Positions 33,269 through 42,832 of a stretch of 45,064 bases of DNA are shown piece after piece. The stretch is from Vallitalea maricola (lineage in GTDB: Bacteria; Bacillota; Clostridia; Lachnospirales; Vallitaleaceae), in assembly GCF_036985595.1 (NCBI RefSeq), contig NZ_BTPU01000102.1:1-45064 (forward strand), read 5' to 3'. The number at the start of each line of letters is the position of its first letter. Position 1 is the first letter of the stretch. The notes beneath the pieces were generated by a model. That model was not told the origin of the DNA. It saw only the letters and a program-made list of their open reading frames with translations, and made no database searches. A program made the position numbers and the translations under genes.

Positions 33269-34588
33269 CTATACTGTAATTCCTTTTTTATTAGAATGAA
33301 CATCTGCTTTTTTCACAAATAGCTGTATTAAGAGCAAAGTACATATTTCACCTAGAATAATAGAAATCCAAATTCCAATATTCCCAATCATTGAAGGAAG
33401 AGCTAACAAGAAAATAATTGTAAATACCATTCCTCTACTAGCTGATATAATATTAGCAGTCTTAGAATTCTCTGTAGATTGATAGTAAGTGATATTGACT
33501 ATATTAATTGAAGCAATAATAAAGGAAAAACTATAAATTATTAAAGCATTATAAGTCAGTTTTATAAGTTCTGCATTACTATTGAAAACACCAATCACTT
33601 TCTGTCCAATCAATAACATAATTGAATAAATTACAATAGATGAAATTAAATTAGTCTTAACACCCATCTTGAATACCTTATTAACTTTTTCTATGTTTCC
33701 CTTACCATAATTATAACTTATCAATGGTTGAATCCCTTGTGAGATACCCATGAATAGTGCTAGTAGAACAACACTTATATAACCAATGATACTAAAACCT
33801 GCAACTCCAATTTCTCCAAGCCTTCTGATTATGACTTGATTAAATGCAAATATACAAACTGCTGGTGATATTTGATTAAGGAATTCTGGTGTTCCTACCT
33901 TAAGAATTCGCTTAAGCTCATCTTTCTTTAGCTGAGGTGCATATAATCTAAGCTTGCCTTTTTTCCTTATAAAGTGTGTCATAAGTAGGAATACACTGGA
34001 TAATTGTCCTAATCCAGAAGCTACTGCCGCACCAGCTATCCCTAGACCAAATTTAAATATAAATAAATAATCTAATATTATATTTGTAATAGCACCTGCT
34101 ATAAGTGCAATCATAGCTAGATTAGGATTACCATCATTTCTAATAAAAGCACTTAATGCCAGACTTCCTGCAAAACCAAGACCAAACATCATATAATAAC
34201 GAAGATAATCAGCAGTTCCTTTCACCAACTCATCACTAGCACCTAATAATCTAGCTATTTGTTCTGGAAAAATAACACTGATTATTGATACTACACCTGT
34301 TATAGCTACTATAAGAAATAAGCTCTGCAAGAATATATTATTACCTTCTTTATGCTTATTTTCACCAAATTTTATTGACATAACAGCCGCTCCACCCATA
34401 GTTACCATCATACTGATTGCAATCATCAATGTTGTAACTGGTAACGCAACATTTATAGAAGCTAAAGCACTAGCGCCTACTCCTCTACCAACAAATATTC
34501 CATCAACAACAACATACAGGGCCGAAACCATCATACCTACTACTGATGGTATTGCATATTTTCTAAACTCTTTCCATAGTGACTTCAT
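33269..34588 (-). CDS. MATE family multidrug efflux transporter
   Basis: This ~439-residue membrane protein has about 12 hydrophobic segments and the MATE pattern (VDGIFVGRGVGASALASINVALP near residue 30, MSIKFGENK, then GISQGIQPLISYNYG near residue 275). It would expel cationic drugs or metabolites using a Na+ or H+ gradient. The ATG at 34588 has AGGAGG 7 bases upstream; an ATG two codons earlier is too close to it. The promoter directly upstream (34609-34639) has a 19-bp spacer with an inverted repeat, as MerR-type activators need. The merR gene lies just upstream. Confidence 0.92.
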   Translation of the reverse strand: MKSLWKEFRKYAIPSVVGMMVSALYVVVDGIFVGRGVGASALASINVALPVTTLMIAISMMVTMGGAAVMSIKFGENKHKEGNNIFLQSLFLIVAITGVVSIISVIFPEQIARLLGASDELVKGTADYLRYYMMFGLGFAGSLALSAFIRNDGNPNLAMIALIAGAITNIILDYLFIFKFGLGIAGAAVASGLGQLSSVFLLMTHFIRKKGKLRLYAPQLKKDELKRILKVGTPEFLNQISPAVCIFAFNQVIIRRLGEIGVAGFSIIGYISVVLLALFMGISQGIQPLISYNYGKGNIEKVNKVFKMGVKTNLISSIVIYSIMLLIGQKVIGVFNSNAELIKLTYNALIIYSFSFIIASINIVNITYYQSTENSKTANIISASRGMVFTIIFLLALPSMIGNIGIWISIILGEICTLLLIQLFVKKADVHSNKKGITV

Positions 34589-34608
34589 TTTCATTCCTCC
34601 TGTGGAAG

Positions 34609-34639
34609 ATTATAAAGTCTATACCATGTATAGAGTCAA
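34609..34639 (-). promoter_or_regulatory. MerR-type promoter with 19-bp spacer before the MATE gene
   Basis: On the minus strand TTGACT (34639-34634) and TATAAT (34614-34609) are 19 bases apart. The spacer holds a dyad: AGTCTATAC (34616-34624), CAT, GTATAGAGT (34628-34636), with one mismatch. The long spacer is the hallmark of promoters that MerR proteins untwist. Confidence 0.88.
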
Positions 34640-34646
34640 TAGTTTT

Positions 34647-35462
34647 TTATAATAAAATTTGTAATTCGTACAATAGATTATCATTTTCCCATTGCCTAAG
34701 GGTATTGAATAACTCTGCTTGCATACAGATACCTTTGTAATTGATACTATTATCCTTTATATATGACCGTAATTTATCTATAGCTTCTTCTCTTTCATGA
34801 TTATAATAAGCTATACATATATATCTTCCTCCAGGTATCTCTTTAACATCTATATTTTTACTATTAATATTGTCATCATATAATGTTGTATAGATATTTT
34901 GGTAGACCATTTCTCCTTTTTCTAAAATTAAATCCAAATCAACAAAATATCCCGTTTCTCCTTCGAATATTATATCATTCTCTTCCAATATCTTATCTAA
35001 TTTTCTAATCTTTATTTCAATATCACTTTCTTTGTCTTCTTTTTTAAGTTTCGTTTTTACAATAACTCTTTTATCTATATCTCGATAATATATTTTATTG
35101 GTTTCTTTAAGGTCCATAACATATTTTATTTTGCTTTCAATATTCCCCATAGCTATATTTATATTTTTTAATCTGCCAATCTCTTTATCTACTATATCTT
35201 GTTGTTTTTGAATAAATGACAACAATGTAACAATATCCTTTTTCTGCAAAACATCGCTAAGCTCCTTTAGAGGTGCTCCTATATGTTTTGAATACTTAAT
35301 CAAATCAATATATATGAATTGATCTATTGTGTAGTATCTATATTTACTCTCAGGGTCGACATATGCAGGCTTTAAAAGTCCCATTTTATCGTACAACCTT
35401 AAAGCTTGAATAGATACATTATTTATCTTGGCTGTTTCTCCTATAGAAAAGTATTTGTCCAT
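34647..35462 (-). CDS. MerR family regulator of the MATE pump
   Basis: This ~271-residue regulator starts at the ATG at 35462 with GGAGG close upstream; a longer frame has an unlikely N-terminus. The MerR winged helix is FSIGETAKINNVSIQALRLYDKMGLLKP (residues 4-31) with the wing YRYYTIDQ. A long dimer helix follows, then a C-terminal GyrI-like drug-binding domain (with GRYICIAYYNHEREEAIDKL). That is the BmrR/BltR-type layout, where a drug binds the C-terminal domain and the protein twists a 19-bp spacer promoter. Such a promoter lies immediately downstream, before the MATE gene. Confidence 0.92.
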   Translation of the reverse strand: MDKYFSIGETAKINNVSIQALRLYDKMGLLKPAYVDPESKYRYYTIDQFIYIDLIKYSKHIGAPLKELSDVLQKKDIVTLLSFIQKQQDIVDKEIGRLKNINIAMGNIESKIKYVMDLKETNKIYYRDIDKRVIVKTKLKKEDKESDIEIKIRKLDKILEENDIIFEGETGYFVDLDLILEKGEMVYQNIYTTLYDDNINSKNIDVKEIPGGRYICIAYYNHEREEAIDKLRSYIKDNSINYKGICMQAELFNTLRQWENDNLLYELQILL

Positions 35463-35514
35463 ATATTCCTCCAGTATATACTCAACTAGATATAAGTAAA
35501 TTTTATTATACACA

Positions 35515-37878
35515 TTAATTAAAAGATTGTTCTGTTCTCTCTATAATCTCATCTTGCAATGCTTTACTAAGATTACAGAAATAATCACTGTAACCTGCAA
35601 CCCTTACAATAAGATTCTTATAAGCATCTGGATTCTTCTGAGCTTTTAAAAGTGTTTCCTTACTTATAACATTAAATTGAATATGATGACCATCTAATCT
35701 AAAATAAGCTCTTACCAGATGTGCTATGTTATCTAACCCTTCTTCTCCTTTAAGAAGCGATGGTGTGAATTTCTGATTTAATAACGTTCCTCCTGTTATG
35801 ACATGATCCATTTTAGAAGCTGACTTAATAACCGCAGTAGGTCCATTAACGTCCGCTCCCTTTGATGGTGAAATACCATCTGCAAGAGGTTTATTGGCTA
35901 ATCGGCCATCAGGTGTAGCTCCCATTACTTCACCGAAATAAACATGGCATGTAGTTGGAAGCATATTTATTCTATGAACGCCACCTTTACCGTTAGGTCT
36001 ACCTGTAACTTCATCATAATAAGCATGGAAAACCTCACTCATGATATTATCAGCATAATCATCATCATTACCATATTTGGGTGTTTTATTCTTCACTAAG
36101 TTCAATATATCTTCATATCCTGCAAAATTAGCTTTTGTAGCTGCTAAAAGCTTATCCATAGTCAATTTCTTATAATCATATACATTGTACTTAATAGAAG
36201 ATAACATATCTGTGATATTACCAATACCTACTCCTTGAATATATGTGGTATTATATCTTGCACCACCTGAATTATAATCCTTTCCATTTTTAATACAATC
36301 ATCTATGATAACTGATAAAAATGGTACAGGCATTTCTGTAGCATACAACCTTTCTATTACTCTATTTCCTTTTACTTTAATATCTACAAAATGTTTCAGT
36401 TGTTTTTTATAAGCGCTAAATAACTCTTTATAGCTTTCAAAATCTGTTGGAGCTCCTGTTTCAATACCTAATTTTTTGCCAGTCATTGGGTCTATACCAT
36501 TATTCAATGTAATTTCTAATATTTTAGGCAGATTCATGTATCCAGTAAGAATATATGCTTCTTTTCCAAATGCTCCTGTTTCTACGCAACCACTAGTGCC
36601 ACCATTTCTTGCATCTTCTACAGTCTTTCCAGCTCGCAGCATTTCTTGTATAACTACGTCTGTATTAAATAGTGAAGGTTGCCCCCAACCCTTTCTAACT
36701 ATTTTTAGAGCTCTTTTCAGGAATCTTTGTGGTGTTTTCTTACTTATTTGAACATTGGAACTTGGTTGTAATAGTTTCATTTCATCTATGACATCAAGTA
36801 ATATGTAACTTACTGGGTTGACACCATCTGAACCATCTTCTCTTAATCCTCCACAGTTGATGTTAGCAAAGTCTGTATATGTTCCACTTTCTTTTAATGT
36901 AATACCAACTTTTGGTGGAGCTGGTTGATTATTGAATTTTACCCAAAAACATTGTAATAGTTCTTCAGCTTTTTCACGGCTCAAAGTGCCTTCTTCAATC
37001 TCTTTCTTATAAAATGGGTATAGATGTTGATCCAGTCTACCTGGGTTAAAAGCATCCCAAGGATTGAGCTCGGATATAACACACAAATGTACAAACCAAT
37101 ACATTTGCAGAGCCTCTTCAAAGGTTCTTGGTGCATATGCTGGAACATGATTACATGTATGAGCAATATGTAACAGTTCTTCTTTTCTCACAGGGTTATC
37201 TTCTTTATCAGCTAAATCTTTGGCTAATTCACTGTAGCGCTTACCCAAAATCATGATAGCATCACAACCAAGGCTCATACCCATAAGTTGATTTTTCTTA
37301 TCTAGAGACTCATCATCATTATAAAAATCCAGTTTACTTATTGACTCTTCTATCTCTTTCTTAAAATCCATAAAACCTTTTTTATAGATTTTACCATCAG
37401 CAACTGTATGTCCTGGTCCTCTTTGTTCCATGAACTCTGTGAAGATTCCTGCTTCGTAGCATTCTTTCCACTCTTGTGTCATGTTGTTGATGATATGATG
37501 GCGCATAGACCTTTTTTCCCAGTAAGGAATAATGGTTTTCTGCTGTATCTCTCTAGATTCTTGAGATGTTTTAAATGTTATTTTTTCACGGTCATTCATA
37601 ACTTGAAAATCATCCACAGTATGACAACACAATTCTGGATATGTTGGTGTTTCAGCAGGTTTTTCCCCTCTTTCTCCAACAATAAGTTCCCCGTCATTGA
37701 TACAAAGTTTTTTATGAGTCATCAATTCTTTCAATACCATACCTCTCAGAGCTGGTGTTGATACACTTCCTTCATACTCTTTATAAACTGCATCAACTAT
37801 TTCTGCTCTTTCCATTGAGATATAAGGTATTGCATTTACGCTTTGCTCTCTAAGTTTTTTTACTCGTTCTGTTATCAA
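35515..37878 (-). CDS. hypD: Glycyl-radical trans-4-hydroxy-L-proline dehydratase-type enzyme
   Basis: This 787-residue glycyl-radical enzyme has the radical Gly at 762 in VAGYSDYF. The thiyl Cys is at 431 in SGCVETGAFGKE, with Glu433 as general base. Ser331, Asp336-Phe337 and Thr642 also lie where I recall the substrate-contact residues of Clostridioides difficile hydroxyproline dehydratase (Cys434, Glu436, Gly765, with a constant offset of three). It would convert trans-4-hydroxyproline to pyrroline-5-carboxylate. The ETGAFGKEAY block differs from the GCVEP motif of glycerol, choline and isethionate enzymes. The start is a TTG with AGGAGG 9 bases upstream, 5 bases after the activase. No proC is adjacent. 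The symbol clashes with hydrogenase hypD. Confidence 0.85.
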   Translation of the reverse strand: MITERVKKLREQSVNAIPYISMERAEIVDAVYKEYEGSVSTPALRGMVLKELMTHKKLCINDGELIVGERGEKPAETPTYPELCCHTVDDFQVMNDREKITFKTSQESREIQQKTIIPYWEKRSMRHHIINNMTQEWKECYEAGIFTEFMEQRGPGHTVADGKIYKKGFMDFKKEIEESISKLDFYNDDESLDKKNQLMGMSLGCDAIMILGKRYSELAKDLADKEDNPVRKEELLHIAHTCNHVPAYAPRTFEEALQMYWFVHLCVISELNPWDAFNPGRLDQHLYPFYKKEIEEGTLSREKAEELLQCFWVKFNNQPAPPKVGITLKESGTYTDFANINCGGLREDGSDGVNPVSYILLDVIDEMKLLQPSSNVQISKKTPQRFLKRALKIVRKGWGQPSLFNTDVVIQEMLRAGKTVEDARNGGTSGCVETGAFGKEAYILTGYMNLPKILEITLNNGIDPMTGKKLGIETGAPTDFESYKELFSAYKKQLKHFVDIKVKGNRVIERLYATEMPVPFLSVIIDDCIKNGKDYNSGGARYNTTYIQGVGIGNITDMLSSIKYNVYDYKKLTMDKLLAATKANFAGYEDILNLVKNKTPKYGNDDDYADNIMSEVFHAYYDEVTGRPNGKGGVHRINMLPTTCHVYFGEVMGATPDGRLANKPLADGISPSKGADVNGPTAVIKSASKMDHVITGGTLLNQKFTPSLLKGEEGLDNIAHLVRAYFRLDGHHIQFNVISKETLLKAQKNPDAYKNLIVRVAGYSDYFCNLSKALQDEIIERTEQSFN

Positions 37879-37883
37879 AATAT

Positions 37884-38783
37884 CTATCCTCCTATCTTAA
37901 TCTTTATACCAGCTTTGTCAAATTTCATTGCTATCTCATTCATTCTAGTGTCTGAAGGTCTTTCCATTCCTGTTAGTCTATATTGTAATCCAAGACTTTT
38001 ATATTTATCCATGCCCATTTTATGATAAGTGAGCAGATTAACTTGTAAAATACGAAGACTTGATAAGAAATGAATGGAATCGTTAATATGTTCATCGTCA
38101 TCATTGATGCCTTTAATAATTGGCATCCTGACAAATATATCTGCACCTGCATCAGATAATCTTCGTAAATTATCAAGTATCTCTTCATTATATGTACCAA
38201 CGTACTTCTTATGTCTTTGATTATCAATTAATTTGAGATCATATAGAAACAAATCAACTTTTTCTAATATTTTACTGAAATCCTCCCATTTACCGTAGCC
38301 GCTTGTGTCTACGGCTGTATGTATATCCTTCTCCTTGCAAGCTCGTAACATTTTATCAAGAAAATCTGATTGAACCATTGGTTCGCCTCCTGAGAACGTA
38401 ACACCCCCACCAGATTCTTCATAAAAAACATAATCCTTTTCAATTTCTTTCATGAGGTCTGTGACAGTTATATCCCTACCCACATATTCTAGGGCATTAT
38501 TAGGACAAAAATCTGTGCACTTACCACATAAATCACATTTATCATTATTAATAATAACCTGTGAATCTTGTATTATAATAGCTTTCTTGGAACATGTTTC
38601 CTCACAGATTCCGCAAGCAGAACATCTATCCTCAAAATAAATTATTTCATGTTTATACTTTTGACTCTCCGGATTATGGCACCACCAGCATCTTAATGGA
38701 CATCCTTTTAGAAATACTGTTGTTCTAATTCCTGGACCATCATGAACAGAGTATTTTTGAATATTCATTATAGTACCTGTCAT
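37884..38783 (-). CDS. Glycyl-radical enzyme activating enzyme (radical SAM)
   Basis: This 299-residue radical-SAM activase makes the glycyl radical on its partner. The SAM cluster motif CPLRCWWC uses Cys28, Cys32 and Cys35. Two extra [4Fe-4S] ferredoxin motifs follow (CSACGICEETC, and CDLCGKCTDFC, about residues 53-92), as in activases of dehydratase-type glycyl-radical enzymes. GGGVTFSGGEP is the SAM-binding GGE motif. It precedes the dehydratase by 5 bases in the same operon. GAGGAAGTG lies 5 bases before the ATG. Confidence 0.95.
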   Translation of the reverse strand: MTGTIMNIQKYSVHDGPGIRTTVFLKGCPLRCWWCHNPESQKYKHEIIYFEDRCSACGICEETCSKKAIIIQDSQVIINNDKCDLCGKCTDFCPNNALEYVGRDITVTDLMKEIEKDYVFYEESGGGVTFSGGEPMVQSDFLDKMLRACKEKDIHTAVDTSGYGKWEDFSKILEKVDLFLYDLKLIDNQRHKKYVGTYNEEILDNLRRLSDAGADIFVRMPIIKGINDDDEHINDSIHFLSSLRILQVNLLTYHKMGMDKYKSLGLQYRLTGMERPSDTRMNEIAMKFDKAGIKIKIGG

Positions 38784-38942
38784 TACATCACTTCCTCATA
38801 ATAAGAATCAGATTATACTATCCTTATCTATATATATGCCATTATATCATGTTTACAATAAAAATCTATGGATAATTATATTAATATCTAAAAAGAGTAA
38901 AGCATAATTATTTTTAGCTGATCCCCTTATTTTAATTTAACA

Positions 38943-38987
38943 AAAGGGCTGTCTTACCATAGATAAATTCTATGTAAGATGCCCTTT
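38943..38987. terminator. Terminator between the diguanylate cyclase and the activase gene
   Basis: AAAGGGC (38943-38949) pairs with GCCCTTT (38981-38987), with TCTTAC/GTAAGA and CATAGA/TCTATG pairing inside. It lies after the cyclase stop (minus strand). Confidence 0.7.
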
Positions 38988-39039
38988 GTCTTGTTACATA
39001 AATAATTCAATTATAGATATCCTTATTAATTTCTATAGA

Positions 39040-40374
39040 TTATTTTGATAATCTTTTTTCTTCATACATTCTGGAATCTGCAACATTCATGATTTTTTCT
39101 AGTGTTTCTCCATCTATTGGATAAGTTGCAAGACCAATGCTGGGTACAACCTCAATATCGATGTCTTGATGTTTGAATCTAAATAATGTTTCTGCCCTTA
39201 TTATTCTAAAAGCATATTCTAAATCTTGTAATTTATCTATATTAGAAACTAAGATAAGGAATTCATCCCCACCTATTCTAAATCCTCTTTTATTATTAAT
39301 TCCAATAGCTTGGATTCTCTTTGCGAATTCAATCAAGACTAAATCGCCAATTTTGTGACCATAATTATCATTTATGGCTTTGAAATGATTAATATCTATT
39401 AAGAATAGACCAATAAATTCATTATTTGCTTCTGCTTTCTTTAATATAGTTTGATAATAGTACTCTAAAAAATATCTATTGTTCAATCCCGTTAATTGGT
39501 CATTCATGGCTTGATATTTCAACCGGTATCTAGTATTGAAAATCATATGGATAAAGATACCGATTATTAGGCTAATTGATATACTTAACCCTCTAAAAGT
39601 CCAAACTATTGTTTTGTTTTTTTCCCATCCATGTATTGGCTCAGTAACCACTTTCCATTTATTATTAAGAATTTCAATATTAAGCACTAGACCATCTCTG
39701 TCAATTAATTCACTGTCACCATGAAATGACTTCATGGGAAAATCCTCCATATTATATATGGCTACATTAAGTTTCGATTCTTCTGCAACTGAATCCATAT
39801 ATTCAAGATATTTGTATCCATCTAAAACAATACTTATCTGCCCCCAATATTCACCTTCAATGGCTATTGGTAAACGAGCTATGAACCCAACTCCTCCTTG
39901 TACTAAATCTACAGGTCCAATAAATAAGCATTTTAATGTTTCTTTCACCTTAAGTATATCATCTCTCTGACTAGGTATTGCAGTCAAATCCATGCCTATA
40001 ACTTTTTCATTACTTTCTCTCGGATAATTCCATATAACTGTAGTATCCTCTATAATCCCTATATTTCTTATAAGTGTTTCTTTTTGGGATAATAGAGCCT
40101 CTAGATATTTATTTGAATCTTCTTCAGAAATATCTGGATTGATTTTTATATATGTCATATACCCTTCCAATAAATTAATACTCTCATTAATAATAGCCTC
40201 AGCTCTTGATTGATATCTAAGAAATCTTTCTAAAACTTCTAACCTCTGCCTTTGATTATCTTTATTTTCTATAGTATCAATAGCTAAAAAAAGCAATATC
40301 ATAATTACTACGCTTATGGTGACACCTATACTTATAGAGTAGAATAATTGTTGTCTCTTGGTTTTAAGATTCAA
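39040..40374 (-). CDS. CHASE-GGDEF diguanylate cyclase
   Basis: This 444-residue membrane signalling enzyme would make cyclic di-GMP. Two membrane segments (residues ~12-32 and ~262-280) bracket an extracytoplasmic sensor of the CHASE type, with GPVDLVQGGVGFIARLPI (153-170). The cytosolic GGDEF domain has the active-site motif GGDEF at 368-372. The usual RxxD inhibitory-site motif is replaced by INNK, so product feedback may be lost. No EAL or HD-GYP domain is present. It is divergent from coaBC across a 213-base spacer with a repeated ACGGTTACT box. The ligand of the CHASE domain is unknown. Confidence 0.92.
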   Translation of the reverse strand: MNLKTKRQQLFYSISIGVTISVVIMILLFLAIDTIENKDNQRQRLEVLERFLRYQSRAEAIINESINLLEGYMTYIKINPDISEEDSNKYLEALLSQKETLIRNIGIIEDTTVIWNYPRESNEKVIGMDLTAIPSQRDDILKVKETLKCLFIGPVDLVQGGVGFIARLPIAIEGEYWGQISIVLDGYKYLEYMDSVAEESKLNVAIYNMEDFPMKSFHGDSELIDRDGLVLNIEILNNKWKVVTEPIHGWEKNKTIVWTFRGLSISISLIIGIFIHMIFNTRYRLKYQAMNDQLTGLNNRYFLEYYYQTILKKAEANNEFIGLFLIDINHFKAINDNYGHKIGDLVLIEFAKRIQAIGINNKRGFRIGGDEFLILVSNIDKLQDLEYAFRIIRAETLFRFKHQDIDIEVVPSIGLATYPIDGETLEKIMNVADSRMYEEKRLSK

Positions 40375-40482
40375 ATATTGTCCCTCCGTATTATCAGTCT
40401 ACAAACAAGTTAAAGAGAATCATAATAATTTTGCTCTATTAAGAATAAACATCATGATCTTTATGTCGTATTATACCATAAA

Positions 40483-40511
40483 ACGGTTACTAATTCTATG
40501 TTACGGTTACT
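40483..40511. promoter_or_regulatory. Direct repeat between the cyclase and coaBC
   Basis: ACGGTTACT occurs at 40483-40491 and 40503-40511, exactly 20 bases apart (two helical turns), in the divergent spacer. It may bind a dimeric regulator. Confidence 0.35.
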
Positions 40512-40587
40512 CCATATAAAAATTTTATATTGATTTTTACTTTTTCTAGTGGTATATTGAAGATACTACACCGAAAGGAGATTCCAA

Positions 40588-41784
40588 ATGCTAAAAGGAA
40601 AAACTATCGTTATTGGTGTAAGTGGTGGAATTGCAGTATACAAGGTATGTGACCTTGTTAGTAAACTAAAGAAATTAAATGCAGATGTACATGTAATTAT
40701 GACTAAATCAGCAACAGAATTTGTTGCACCCTTGACATTCGAATCACTATCATTGCAACCTGTGATTGTAGATATGTTTGCAAAAATAGTTAAATGGGAT
40801 ATTGAACATATTGCTTTAGCCAAGGCAGCTGATTTGTTCTTAGTTGCTCCTGCTACAGCTAACATAATAGGTAAAATAGCAAATGGAATAGCAGATGATA
40901 TGTTATCAACAACCATCATGGCAACTAAAGCACCTAAAATTATTGCACCTGCTATGAATACCAATATGTATGAAAATCCTATAGTACAAGATAATATCAA
41001 AAGATTAAAGAGTTATGGCTATAAATTCATCAAGCCAGATTCAGGAAGATTAGCATGTGGTGACTTAGGCATAGGAAAACTAGCCGATGTAGACACTATT
41101 ATTGAATCAATTACCATGAATCTATTAGAAGATAAACCTTTAGCTGGACAAAAAATATTGATAACAGCTGGACCAACAAGAGAAGCTCTTGACCCGGTTC
41201 GTTATATGACCAATCATTCTTCTGGCAAAATGGGTTATGCTATTGCTGAAGCAGCAGCCGTAAAAGGAGCAGAAGTCACTTTAATATCTGGACCTGTTAC
41301 CTTGGAAAAACCTGATAACCTAAAAAAATATATTCAGATTGAATCAGCTGAGGAAATGTTTACTGCTGTAAAAGACAATCTGAAAGACCAGAATATAATT
41401 ATTAAATCTGCTGCTGTAGCAGACTATCGTCCAAAGGTTTACATTGATAAAAAAATTAAGAAATCAGACGAACATTTCAATCTTACACTAACCCGCAATC
41501 CAGACATACTAAAATGGATCGGCATGCACAAAACCCCAGAACAATTAATAGTGGGATTCGCAGCTGAAACCAATGATGTTATGGAAAATGGAATTAGTAA
41601 ACTGAAGAAAAAAAATATTGATATGATAATAGTTAATGATGTCACTAGGGCAGATGCCGGTTTTGGCACTGATACCAATTGTGTAACATTAATTGACAAA
41701 AAAGGTAATAAGAAAGCCTATCCAGTTATGCCTAAAAAACAATTAGCCCATAGTATACTGGATTATATTATAGCTAATCTCTAA
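40588..41784 (+). CDS. coaBC: Bifunctional CoaBC: PPC synthetase / decarboxylase
   Basis: This 398-residue bifunctional enzyme turns 4'-phosphopantothenate into 4'-phosphopantetheine for coenzyme A. The N-terminal flavin decarboxylase half has VSGGIAVYK, the catalytic His in WDIEHIALAKAAD, PAMNTNMY, and the Cys in GRLACGD. The C-terminal synthetase half (from ~residue 185) has ITAGPTREALDPVR and SSGKMGYAIAEAA, then FAAETND. AAAGGAG lies ~9 bases before the ATG. It is followed by a strong terminator before panG, so it is probably a separate unit from the pan genes that supply its pathway. Confidence 0.96.
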   Translation: MLKGKTIVIGVSGGIAVYKVCDLVSKLKKLNADVHVIMTKSATEFVAPLTFESLSLQPVIVDMFAKIVKWDIEHIALAKAADLFLVAPATANIIGKIANGIADDMLSTTIMATKAPKIIAPAMNTNMYENPIVQDNIKRLKSYGYKFIKPDSGRLACGDLGIGKLADVDTIIESITMNLLEDKPLAGQKILITAGPTREALDPVRYMTNHSSGKMGYAIAEAAAVKGAEVTLISGPVTLEKPDNLKKYIQIESAEEMFTAVKDNLKDQNIIIKSAAVADYRPKVYIDKKIKKSDEHFNLTLTRNPDILKWIGMHKTPEQLIVGFAAETNDVMENGISKLKKKNIDMIIVNDVTRADAGFGTDTNCVTLIDKKGNKKAYPVMPKKQLAHSILDYIIANL

Positions 41785-41865
41785 AAAAAATAGATAATAT
41801 CTGCTTTGATTCATAGAACAAAGACAGTATCAAGAAAAAACAAGGTATATTAATTATGATATTCT

Positions 41866-41898
41866 ACCTTCTTGGACGCTGTCTAAGAAGGTTTTTTT
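41866..41898 (+). terminator. Rho-independent terminator after coaBC
   Basis: ACCTTCTT-GAC pairs with GTC-AAGAAGGT around a GCT loop region (41866-41892), followed by seven T. It lies in the panG leader, so it ends coaBC transcription or might act as an attenuator for the pan genes. Confidence 0.88.
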
Positions 41899-41929
41899 AA
41901 TGTAACTTATAAAAAAATAGGAGGTTGCA

Positions 41930-42832
41930 ATGTTTGGATTTATAGGAGCTGGAAGAGTTGGAACAACATTAGGTATGTATTTTAATAATATGCATCTGCC
42001 TATCAGCGGTTATAATAGTAAGTCACTTGCATCAGCCAAGAAAAGTGCTGCTTTAACTAATAGCAAGGCTTATGAAAATATTACCCAATTAGTTGATTCC
42101 TCAAAATATATCATGATAACTACTACTGATGACGCAATAGAAGATGTTGTTCATCAGTTAATATCAATAAATGCAAAATGGGATGATAAAGTAGTTTGTC
42201 ATACAAGTGGTACTCATCCCTCCACTATACTTGAACCTCTTTCCAAGCTTGGTTCAACTACCCTATCACTACATCCTATGTTATCATTTGCTGATATAAA
42301 TTATGCATTAACCATGTTACCGCAAACACCACTTACATTAGAAGGTAAAGGAAATCTGATTGATGATTTCAGAAAAATCCTTCAAAATATTAATTTAGAA
42401 ATAAACAGCATAAGTTCAGAGCAAAAATCCCTATACCACGCAGCAGCTTGTATAGTATCTAACTATCTTGTTACTGTAATTGATACAGGAATAGAAACTC
42501 TTAACCGAATTGGATTAAAGCAGCAATCATCATTAGAACTAATAGAATCCTTAGTAAAAGGAACAATCAATAACATTTTTGAAAAAGGGACTGTGAATGC
42601 CCTTACTGGACCTTTAGCTCGAGGTGATGTCCATACTATCGAGACACATATACGAGCTTTATCTAGAGAAGATAGAAGCCTAGAACAATTTTATCGTTTA
42701 CTAGGTGATAGAACTCTAAGTCTAGTAGAAAAGCAAAACAAATTAAACGAATACACTCTAAATACTTTAAAGGAGGTATTACAAGGTGAAAACTGTAACT
42801 ACACAAACAATAAGGAACAAGAAAAAGAATAA
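41930..42832 (+). CDS. panG: Ketopantoate reductase, PanG type (DUF2520)
   Basis: This 300-residue protein has an N-terminal Rossmann domain (FGFIGAGRVGTTLGMYF, residues 2-18) and a C-terminal helical DUF2520 domain (HAAACIVSNYL, then LTGPLARGD). PanG of Francisella is a DUF2520 ketopantoate reductase that replaces PanE. The gene is directly upstream of panB, panC and panD with no panE in the window, so it should reduce ketopantoate to pantoate here. AGGAGG lies ~8 bases before the ATG. Its 3' end overlaps panB by 47 bases, including the panB ribosome site. Confidence 0.85.
   Translation: MFGFIGAGRVGTTLGMYFNNMHLPISGYNSKSLASAKKSAALTNSKAYENITQLVDSSKYIMITTTDDAIEDVVHQLISINAKWDDKVVCHTSGTHPSTILEPLSKLGSTTLSLHPMLSFADINYALTMLPQTPLTLEGKGNLIDDFRKILQNINLEINSISSEQKSLYHAAACIVSNYLVTVIDTGIETLNRIGLKQQSSLELIESLVKGTINNIFEKGTVNALTGPLARGDVHTIETHIRALSREDRSLEQFYRLLGDRTLSLVEKQNKLNEYTLNTLKEVLQGENCNYTNNKEQEKE

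Noticed and set aside
40566..41000. A minus-strand frame opposite coaBC
   Set aside because: It lies wholly within the well-supported coaBC coding region and has no independent motif or ribosome site.
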